Positions 26,844-32,800 of a DNA stretch of 64,000 nucleotides are shown in pieces; positions within the stretch are counted from its first letter, which is position 1, and each line of letters starts with the position of its first letter. The position numbers were made by a program, and so were the translations under genes. Source of the stretch: Agromyces sp. Soil535. GTDB lineage: Bacteria; Actinomycetota; Actinomycetes; Actinomycetales; Microbacteriaceae. The stretch is from the NCBI RefSeq assembly GCF_001428255.1, contig NZ_LMRW01000012.1, positions 555 to 64,554 of the forward strand. The letters run 5' to 3'. The notes beneath the pieces were generated by a model. The model had not been told where the DNA came from, did not search any database, and saw only the letters and a program-made list of their open reading frames with translations.

Positions 26844-28103
26844 ATGAAGCTCGCCATCGTCGGCGGAGGCTCCACGTACACGCCAGAACTCATCGACGGC
26901 TTCGCCCGGCTCCGCGGGGTGCTTCCCCTCGAGGAGATCCACCTCGTCGACCCCGACGAGCATCGGCTCGCGCTCGTCGCCGGCATGTCGCAGCGGATGC
27001 TCGCGCACGCCGGGCATCCGGCCCGCGTGGTCGGCACGACCGACCTCGTCGCGGGCGTCGCGGATGCGGACGCGGTGCTCATCCAGCTGCGGGTCGGCGG
27101 TCAGGACGCACGGCATGCCGACGAGACCTGGCCGCACGAGGCCGGGTGCATCGGACAGGAGACGACCGGGCCCGGTGGGCTCGCGAAGGCGCTTCGAACC
27201 GTGCCGGTCGTGCTGCGCATCGCGGACGTCGTGCGCGCCCACGCGAAGCCCGGCGCCTGGATCGTGGACTTCACGAACCCGGTCGGCATCGTCACGCGGG
27301 CGCTCCTCGAGGCCGGCCACCGCGCTGTCGGGCTCTGCAACGTCGCGATCGGATTCCAGCGCCGGTTCGCGTCGATCCTCGGCGTGGGACACGACGAGAT
27401 CGAGCTCGGCCACGTCGGCCTCAACCACCTCACGTGGGAGCGGAGCGTGCGCGTCGGCGGTCGCGACGTACTGCCCGGGCTCCTGCACGACCGGCTCGAC
27501 GACCTCGCCGCCGACGTGCACCTCGCGCCGGCGCTCGTCGCAGGACTCGGCCTCGTGCCTTCGTACTACCTGCGGTTCTACTACGCCCACGACGAGGTCC
27601 TGCGCGAGCAACTGCGGGAGCCGACGCGCGCCGAGGCCGTGCGGGCGATCGAGCGGGAGCTCCTCGCGCTCTACGCCGACGAGGCGGAGCACGAGAAGCC
27701 CGCCGCGCTCGAAGCGCGGGGCGGGGCGTTCTACTCGGAGGCGGCGATCGAGCTGCTCGCGGCGATGCGGGCGCCCGCCGGGCGCTCGCGCGTGGTCAAC
27801 CTGCGCAACGACGGCGTGCTGCCGTTCCTGCCCGACGACCACGTCATCGAGGTCCCGGCCGTGTTCCGCGACGGGGGATTCGTCGCGGAATCGGTCGGGC
27901 CGCTGCCCGAGGACATCCGCGGGCTCATCGCCGCGGTGTCCGGGTACGAGCGCCTCGCGCTCGACGCGGCGGTCGTCGGCGGTCGCGATCGCGTGCTCCG
28001 CGCGATGCGCGCCCACCCGCTCGTGCTGCAGCACGACCGGGCCGAGCAGCTGACCGACCTGCTGCTGGCGAAGAACGCGCCCTTCCTGGAGTGGGCGCGA
28101 TGA
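26844..28103 (+). CDS. GH4 family 6-phospho-beta-glucosidase
   Basis: This 419-residue NAD- and Mn-dependent glycosidase of family GH4 begins with the Rossmann motif KLAIVGGGSTYTPELI. It continues with RVGGQDARHADE, CIGQETTGPGG and DFTNPVGIVTRA, then the metal ligand region LCNVAIGFQ (the usual CNVPI has Ala in place of Pro) and GHVGLNHLTW with the second metal ligand. The enzyme splits 6-phosphorylated beta-glycosides by a redox-elimination mechanism. There is no PTS here, so the phosphate must come from the kinase encoded immediately downstream. The exact sugar is unknown. Confidence 0.92.
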   Translation: MKLAIVGGGSTYTPELIDGFARLRGVLPLEEIHLVDPDEHRLALVAGMSQRMLAHAGHPARVVGTTDLVAGVADADAVLIQLRVGGQDARHADETWPHEAGCIGQETTGPGGLAKALRTVPVVLRIADVVRAHAKPGAWIVDFTNPVGIVTRALLEAGHRAVGLCNVAIGFQRRFASILGVGHDEIELGHVGLNHLTWERSVRVGGRDVLPGLLHDRLDDLAADVHLAPALVAGLGLVPSYYLRFYYAHDEVLREQLREPTRAEAVRAIERELLALYADEAEHEKPAALEARGGAFYSEAAIELLAAMRAPAGRSRVVNLRNDGVLPFLPDDHVIEVPAVFRDGGFVAESVGPLPEDIRGLIAAVSGYERLALDAAVVGGRDRVLRAMRAHPLVLQHDRAEQLTDLLLAKNAPFLEWAR

Positions 28104-29107
28104 GCGGCCTCGTCGTCGCGGTCGACGGCGGCCGCTCGAAGACCGACGCGGTCGCGCTGACCCTCGAGGGGGACCTCGTGGCCCATCGGCGCGGGCCCGG
28201 TTCGAGTCCGCACTTCGAGGGGCTCGCCGAATCGGTCGCGATCGTCGACGGTCTCGTCCGCGCTGTCGCAGGGGATGCCGCGATCGCCCAGGTCGATCTC
28301 TACGTCTCGGGGCTGGACCTTCCGATCGAGGTGGAGCGCTACCTCGCGGCGATCGCCGCCCAGGCCTGGAGCAGCTCCTCGACCTTCGTCGGCAACGACC
28401 TCTACGCCCTGCTCCGCGCGGGCACCGACGAGCCCGACGCAGTGGCGGTCGTGTGCGGCACGGGCGTGAACGCGATCGGCGTGCGGGCGGATGGAGCGGA
28501 CGCGCGGTTCCCCGCGCTCGGTCCGATCTCGGGGGACTGGGGCGGGGGCAGCGGGCTCGGCGAGGAGGCCCTGTGGCATGCGGCCCGCGACGTCGACGGT
28601 CGGGGGCCCCGGACTGCCCTCACAACGGCGATCGCCGAACGGCTCGCCGTCCCGTCGGTGACCGCGCTCATCGAGGACCTCCACTTCGGCAGGCGCGACG
28701 CGGGCGAGCTCGCCGCGCTCGCACCCGTCGTGTTCGAGGCGGCGCGCGCGGGCGACATCGTCGCGGGAAGCCTCGTCGACCGGCAGGCGGAGGAGATCGT
28801 CGCGTTCGCTCGGGCCTGCATCACGAGGCTCGGACTCCAGGGGCATCCGGTGCCCGTCGTGCTCGGCGGCGGAATCGTCCGCTCGGGCGACGAGCGACTG
28901 CTCGGCGCCATCGCCACAGGACTCGCGGCGGAGGCTCCCGCGGCGCGCATCGAGATCTTCGACAGCGCGCCGATCGTGGGGGCCGCCCTGCTCGCGCTCG
29001 GTCGTGCGGGAGCCGACGCGGAGGTCCTCCGCAGGGCGCGCGAGGCCGTCATGGCGACCGTGAACGACGACGCCACGGCTCCCGTCGTCACGGCCGCGGC
29101 GGGCTGA
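28100..29107 (+). CDS. BadF/BadG/BcrA-type sugar kinase (N-acetylglucosamine kinase-like)
   Basis: This 335-residue ASKHA-fold kinase has a phosphate-1 loop VAVDGGRSKTDAVALT, a phosphate-2 segment VVCGTGVNAIG and the conserved GPISGDWGGGSGLGEEAL. The C-terminal adenosine motif is VVLGGGIVRSG. Relatives include glucosamine- and N-acetylglucosamine-specific kinases in chitin gene clusters. Its start overlaps the GH4 stop by 4 nt, so a disaccharide imported unphosphorylated could be phosphorylated here and then cleaved by GH4. Phosphorylation of the liberated monosaccharide is the alternative. Confidence 0.87.
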   Translation: MSGLVVAVDGGRSKTDAVALTLEGDLVAHRRGPGSSPHFEGLAESVAIVDGLVRAVAGDAAIAQVDLYVSGLDLPIEVERYLAAIAAQAWSSSSTFVGNDLYALLRAGTDEPDAVAVVCGTGVNAIGVRADGADARFPALGPISGDWGGGSGLGEEALWHAARDVDGRGPRTALTTAIAERLAVPSVTALIEDLHFGRRDAGELAALAPVVFEAARAGDIVAGSLVDRQAEEIVAFARACITRLGLQGHPVPVVLGGGIVRSGDERLLGAIATGLAAEAPAARIEIFDSAPIVGAALLALGRAGADAEVLRRAREAVMATVNDDATAPVVTAAAG

Positions 29108-29132
29108 TCGCCCCCGGCCGCCGCGGTCGGGC

Positions 29133-29753
29133 TCAGCCGCCGAGCGCGCGACGCGCCGCGACGTCCTGGTGCGCGAGCCGCCGCAGCGCGAGGATCACCG
29201 GCTCGTAGAGGGCGGTGCCGAGCACCGTGTACTCGACGGCGGAATGCGGCTCCTGAGGCATCCGCTCGAGGTCGTACTCCGCGAGCTCGTGCAGCTGGTG
29301 ACCGTACGCGCGCAGCCGGGCGTCGCTGATCGGCATGCCCGCGTCCTCGGTGGCCGCGAGCGCGGCCTCGAGCTGTGCGACGGCGGCGTAGTGCGGGTCG
29401 TAGACCTGGCCCAGCGCCTCGAGTGCCGCCCGGGCTCGGGGGTAGGGGTCGGGGTCGTCGACGGATGCCTCGTCGACGGGCGGCGGCAGGGCGCTCACCG
29501 CGCGACCGAGCGTGGCATAGAGGTCGTCGCCGGGGTCGTCGACGAGTCCGAGGATCGTGCGGGCCTGCTGCACGCTGAGCCCGACCGGGCCGGTGAGCGC
29601 GCGGATGAGGCGGATCCGCCGCACGTGCGAATCGTCGTAGGTCGCCTGTGTCGCCGACGTGGCGACACCCGGGTGAAGCAGGCCCTCGCGCAGGTAGTAC
29701 TTGACCGTCGCGACCGGCAGGTCGGCCGCGGCGGCGAGCGCCGAGATGCGCAT
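29133..29753 (-). CDS. MerR family transcriptional regulator
   Basis: This 206-residue regulator has the MerR winged helix at the N-terminus (MRISALAAAADLPVATVKYYLREGLL) with the usual second helical part (VRRIRLIRALTGPVGLSVQQARTILGL). The C-terminal region is helical and has no cysteine triad for metals, so it may sense a small molecule. The ATG at 29753 has an excellent AAGGAGG ribosome site. It diverges from a small membrane protein gene across a 44-bp concentric dyad that is its likely operator. Confidence 0.9.
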   Translation of the reverse strand: MRISALAAAADLPVATVKYYLREGLLHPGVATSATQATYDDSHVRRIRLIRALTGPVGLSVQQARTILGLVDDPGDDLYATLGRAVSALPPPVDEASVDDPDPYPRARAALEALGQVYDPHYAAVAQLEAALAATEDAGMPISDARLRAYGHQLHELAEYDLERMPQEPHSAVEYTVLGTALYEPVILALRRLAHQDVAARRALGG

Positions 29754-29762
29754 GCCGCCTCC

Positions 29763-29791
29763 TTGCATTGGATAGCTCAACTCTCTATTAT
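29763..29791 (+). promoter_or_regulatory. promoter of the small membrane protein gene
   Basis: TTGCAT (29763-29768), a 17-nt spacer and TATTAT (29786-29791) form a strong promoter. The -10 box lies at the centre of the dyad, where bound regulator could block or distort it. Confidence 0.6.
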
Positions 29792-29811
29792 TGGAGAGTA
29801 TCACTATCCAA
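29768..29811. promoter_or_regulatory. 44-bp concentric dyad, putative MerR operator
   Basis: The outer arms TTGGATAG (29768-29775) and CTATCCAA (29804-29811) and the inner arms ACTCTC (29780-29785) and GAGAGT (29794-29799) share the centre 29789.5. The inner pair resembles MerR-family operators. Confidence 0.65.
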
Positions 29812-29839
29812 TCATGCTCCCGAGACGAAGGATCGCGCC

Positions 29840-30259
29840 ATGCCGTCCCCGAACGACCTCATCCTCATCGGCATCCTGCTGCTCGCGCTCGTCACCGTCG
29901 AGAGCGGCGGGTACTTCCTCACCCGTGTCGTGCGCGGCCACGCGCCGGCGAACCGGTTGCAGATGAGCTTCTACCGTGCGGGCCACGCGCACGCCGCGGT
30001 GCTGCTCGTGCTGTCGATCGCGATCCTCGCCGTGATCTCGTACGCCGCGCTCGACGGCTTCTGGATGCAGCTCGCCCGCACCGGCGTGCCGATCGCGGCG
30101 ATCCTCATGCCCGCCGGGTTCTTCCTCTCGGTGACCGGCAAGGACCCCGAGCGACCGAACCGCCTGATCGTGCTGCTCTGGCTCGGCGTCGTCTCGCTCA
30201 CCGCCGCGCTCATCACCGCGGGCATCGGCCTCATCGCCGGGGGAGTGGCGGCGCTCTGA
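29840..30259 (+). CDS. small membrane protein, four helices
   Basis: This 139-residue protein has four membrane helices (about residues 6-26, 46-66, 75-93 and 107-133). Between helices 1 and 2 is the conserved-looking GHAPANRLQMSFYRAGHAHA, rich in His, Arg and Asn; this type occurs in many actinobacteria and is often annotated as hypothetical. The ATG has an AAGGA ribosome site. It is divergent from, and probably regulated by, the MerR protein. No function can be assigned. Confidence 0.78.
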   Translation: MPSPNDLILIGILLLALVTVESGGYFLTRVVRGHAPANRLQMSFYRAGHAHAAVLLVLSIAILAVISYAALDGFWMQLARTGVPIAAILMPAGFFLSVTGKDPERPNRLIVLLWLGVVSLTAALITAGIGLIAGGVAAL

Positions 30260-30324
30260 CGTGATCGACGCCCGGCACGGCGAGCGGATGCTGCGACACG
30301 ACGCCGTGGCATCCGCTCGGGCCA

Positions 30325-30353
30325 TCGACCGTGTCGGCGGCGGGCGGTAGCGT
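30325..30353 (+). promoter_or_regulatory. promoter of leaderless VOC gene
   Basis: TCGACC (30325-30330), a 17-nt spacer and TAGCGT (30348-30353) are followed by 6 nt and the ATG at 30360. Confidence 0.5.
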
Positions 30354-30359
30354 CGGCGC

Positions 30360-30818
30360 ATGGCCATCCCGCAGCGCTTCTCCCTCGTGACCCTCGGCGT
30401 CGCAGACGTCGACGCCGCCACCGCCTTCTACCGCCGGCTCGGCTGGCGGCAGTCCACGCACTCAGGCGACGGCATCACGTTCCTCGCCACGCCCGGCCCG
30501 ATCATCGCGCTCTGGACGAGCCCCGAGCTCGCCGTCGACGGCGGCCTCGCCAGCGAAGCGGATGCCCCGTCGGCGCCGCCCTTCCGCGGCATCTCGCTCT
30601 CCATCAACTTCGACTCGCGCGACGAGGTCGACGCGGCGCTGTCCGACTGGGCGGCGGCCGGCGGCGAGGTCTCGAAGCCGGCCGAGGAGACCGACTGGGG
30701 CGGCTACAGCGGCTACGGCCGCGACCCCGACGGCAACCTGTGGGAGTTCGCCCACAACCCGTTCTGGCCGCTCGACGAGCGCGGCATGCCGCAGCTCGAC
30801 GGCGGCGAGGTCGACTGA
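30360..30818 (+). CDS. VOC (glyoxalase/bleomycin-resistance fold) protein
   Basis: This 152-residue protein has two paired beta-alpha-beta-beta-beta modules. The first starts FSLVTLGVADVDAATAFYRRLGW and the second ISLSINFDSRDEVDAAL, ending with GYGRDPDGNLWEFAHNP, the typical VOC metal-site motif with the glutamate ligand. Members act as glyoxalases, dioxygenases or binding proteins for toxic compounds. There is no neighbouring clue to the substrate. The message is leaderless, with a TAGCGT box 6 nt before the ATG. Confidence 0.87.
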   Translation: MAIPQRFSLVTLGVADVDAATAFYRRLGWRQSTHSGDGITFLATPGPIIALWTSPELAVDGGLASEADAPSAPPFRGISLSINFDSRDEVDAALSDWAAAGGEVSKPAEETDWGGYSGYGRDPDGNLWEFAHNPFWPLDERGMPQLDGGEVD

Positions 30819-30842
30819 GCGGCGTTGTCGCACACCGCGGTC

Positions 30843-30904
30843 CCGGCGCGGGTGCGCGGCCACCGGCGCGGGTGCGCGGCCACGGGCGCGGCCACGGGCA
30901 CGGG
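30843..30904. repeat. tandem 20-bp GC-rich repeat
   Basis: Two perfect 20-bp copies (30843-30862 and 30863-30882) begin CCGGCGCGGGTGCGCGG. A degenerate shorter third unit reaches to about 30904. They lie in the gap before the mqo promoter. Confidence 0.8.
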
Positions 30905-30938
30905 ATGGTACCCGGTCAGGGGCGGCTTACAACGCACC

Positions 30939-30944
30939 TAGACT
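30939..30944 (+). promoter_or_regulatory. mqo: -10 box of leaderless mqo
   Basis: TAGACT is followed by 7 nt and the GTG at 30952; no Shine-Dalgarno and no clear -35 box are seen. Confidence 0.45.
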
Positions 30945-30951
30945 GGAATCC

Positions 30952-32430
30952 GTGAATTCAGAGGAAACCGTCGACGTCGTGCTCATCGGCGGGGGCATCA
31001 TGAGCGCAACGCTCGGCTCCCTCATCTCCCAGTTGGAGCCCGACTGGAGCATCCGCGTCTACGAGCGACTCGGCGAGGTCGCCCAGGAATCCTCGAACGC
31101 GTGGAACAACGCGGGCACCGGTCACGCCGCCCTCTGCGAGCTCAACTACATGCCCGAGAACCCCGACGGCACCGTGAGCGCGGCCAAGGCCGTCTCGATC
31201 AACGAGCAGTTCCAGGTGAGCCGTCAGTACTGGGCCTACCTCGTCTCGATCGGTGCGCTGCCCGAGCCCCACAACTTCATCAACTCGACGCCGCACATGA
31301 CGTTCGTGAGGGGCAAGGCGAACATCGAGTACCTCAAGAAGCGCGTCGAGGCACTGAAGCGCGAACCCCTGTTCCCCGACATGGAGTACACCGAGGACCT
31401 CGAGCGCATCGCCGAGTGGACCCCGCTCATGGTGAAGAAGCGCAACCCCAAGCAGCGGGTCGCAGCGACGCGGGTCGACTCGGGCACCGACGTCGACTTC
31501 GGTGCGCTCACGAAGTACCTCTTCCGCGACATGGAACGTCGTGGCGCGTCGGTCCAGACGAACCACCAGGTCACCTGGCTGAAGCGCCAGAAGGACGGGA
31601 CGTGGAAGCTCCGCGTGCGCCACCTCGTCGGGCAGACCCCCAAGGTCGTGCGCGCCCGGTTCGTGTTCGTCGGCGCCGGCGGTGGGGCGCTCGCGCTGCT
31701 GCAGCATTCCGGCATCCCCGAGATCAAGGGCTTCGGCGGCTTCCCGATCTCGGGCCAGTTCCTCCGCACGACGAACCCGAAGGTCGTCGCGCAGCACCAG
31801 GCGAAGGTCTACGGCAAGGCCGCCGTCGGTGCGCCGCCGATGTCGGTGCCGCACCTCGACACCCGCGTCGTCGAAGGCGAGGCCGCACTCCTCTTCGGTC
31901 CCTTCGCCGGATTCACGCCGAAGTTCCTGAAGTCGAGCACCTGGTTCGACCTGCCGTTCTCGATCCGCCTGCACAACCTCGGCCCGATGCTGCAAGTCGG
32001 GCTCAAGAACTTCGACCTCGTGAAGTACCTCGTCTCCGAGCTCCTCGCCTCGCGCGCGAAGAAGATGGCTGCGCTCCGCGAGTTCATGCCCACGGCGAAG
32101 GACCGCGACTGGGAGCTCATCACCGCCGGCCAGCGGGTGCAGGTCATGAAGAAGGACCCCGAGAAGGGCGGCGTGCTGCAGTTCGGCACCGAGATCATCA
32201 CCGGTGCCGACGGCACGATCGCGGGACTCCTCGGCGCTTCGCCGGGCGCATCGACGGCCGCGCCGATCATGCTCGACGTGCTCGCCCGCTGCTTCCCCGA
32301 CCGGTTCGTCGGCTGGGAGCCGAAGCTCCGCCAGATGATCCCGAGCTACGGCCGGGAGCTGTCGATCGATCCCGTCGCCGCCGAGGCTTCACTCACCGAG
32401 ACCGCGAAGGTGCTCGAACTCACCGCGTGA
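30952..32430 (+). CDS. mqo: malate:quinone oxidoreductase
   Basis: This 492-residue FAD enzyme oxidises malate to oxaloacetate and passes electrons to the quinone pool at the membrane. The dinucleotide fold DVVLIGGGIMSATLG is at the N-terminus. It is followed by family segments WNNAGTGHAALCELNYMPE, PHMTFVRG, DVDFGALTKYL, FVFVGAGGGALALLQ, PISGQFLR and, near the end, ASPGASTAAPIMLDVL. The length and motifs match bacterial Mqo closely. The GTG is leaderless. Two hairpin-forming repeats follow directly after the stop and probably serve as terminator. Confidence 0.96.
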   Translation: MNSEETVDVVLIGGGIMSATLGSLISQLEPDWSIRVYERLGEVAQESSNAWNNAGTGHAALCELNYMPENPDGTVSAAKAVSINEQFQVSRQYWAYLVSIGALPEPHNFINSTPHMTFVRGKANIEYLKKRVEALKREPLFPDMEYTEDLERIAEWTPLMVKKRNPKQRVAATRVDSGTDVDFGALTKYLFRDMERRGASVQTNHQVTWLKRQKDGTWKLRVRHLVGQTPKVVRARFVFVGAGGGALALLQHSGIPEIKGFGGFPISGQFLRTTNPKVVAQHQAKVYGKAAVGAPPMSVPHLDTRVVEGEAALLFGPFAGFTPKFLKSSTWFDLPFSIRLHNLGPMLQVGLKNFDLVKYLVSELLASRAKKMAALREFMPTAKDRDWELITAGQRVQVMKKDPEKGGVLQFGTEIITGADGTIAGLLGASPGASTAAPIMLDVLARCFPDRFVGWEPKLRQMIPSYGRELSIDPVAAEASLTETAKVLELTA

Positions 32431-32440
32431 CCTGCGCGTC

Positions 32441-32465
32441 GAGGAGCCCGCGCAGCGGGCGTCTC
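32441..32465. repeat. REP-like element, copy 1
   Basis: This 25-bp unit runs from GAGGAGCCCGCG to GGGCGTCTC and contains the hairpin GCCCGC-GCA-GCGGGC. An identical copy starts 35 bp further on. It lies 10 nt after the mqo stop and may help terminate transcription. Confidence 0.7.
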
Positions 32466-32475
32466 TCCGTGGGGT

Positions 32476-32500
32476 GAGGAGCCCGCGCAGCGGGCGTCTC
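32476..32500. repeat. REP-like element, copy 2
   Basis: This is the second, identical 25-bp copy of the element at 32441-32465, followed by GAAACC. The repeated hairpin unit resembles dispersed intergenic elements I recall from Microbacteriaceae, but only these two copies are visible here. Confidence 0.7.
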
Positions 32501-32512
32501 GAAACCCGGTGC

Positions 32513-32541
32513 TTGGCCTCCGCGCGGGGTTCTGCTATCGT
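32513..32541 (+). promoter_or_regulatory. promoter of the ABC-F gene
   Basis: TTGGCC (32513-32518), a 17-nt spacer and TATCGT (32536-32541) predict a transcription start near 32548 and a leader of about 250 nt. Confidence 0.6.
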
Positions 32542-32547
32542 CGTCCC

Positions 32548-32800
32548 CGCTATGAAGTGAGCACATCCCATCGTCCCGCGCCTGAGGCGCCGTTGACACG
32601 GGTGTGCACCTTCCACTGAACGCGACAGTGTCGCGCGCACCCTTCGCGACGGCGGATGCCCGGCGGGACCCACCACTCCGCTCCCGGGTCGTCGTCCACG
32701 CCATCGTGCCGCGTGCGCGCCGCTCGGTGCATCGTTCGTGCCCGCCCGCGCCGGCGGCGTCGGGCGAGGCCCGGGAGCCAATCGCGAACGGACGTATCGC
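32548..32800 (+). promoter_or_regulatory. long leader with mutually exclusive hairpins before the ABC-F gene
   Basis: The leader holds a two-codon ORF (ATGAAGTGA, 32552-32560), a GCGCCT/AGGCGC hairpin (32578-32590) and a five-codon ORF (GTG at 32602 to TGA at 32619). It then has two stems that compete for the same bases: CGCGACA (32621-32627) with TGTCGCG (32629-32635), or GTCGCG (32630-32635) with CGCGAC (32645-32650). This looks like ribosome-mediated attenuation. No other gene is seen in this 370-nt gap. Confidence 0.5.

Noticed and set aside
30843-30904. CRISPR-like repeats
   Set aside because: The copies are directly tandem without spacers, and no cas gene is near.
30562-30951. An N-terminal extension of malate:quinone oxidoreductase into the VOC gene
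   Set aside because: The extension is an Arg/Ser-rich shadow of the VOC gene; the family start is right after the -10 box at 30939-30944.
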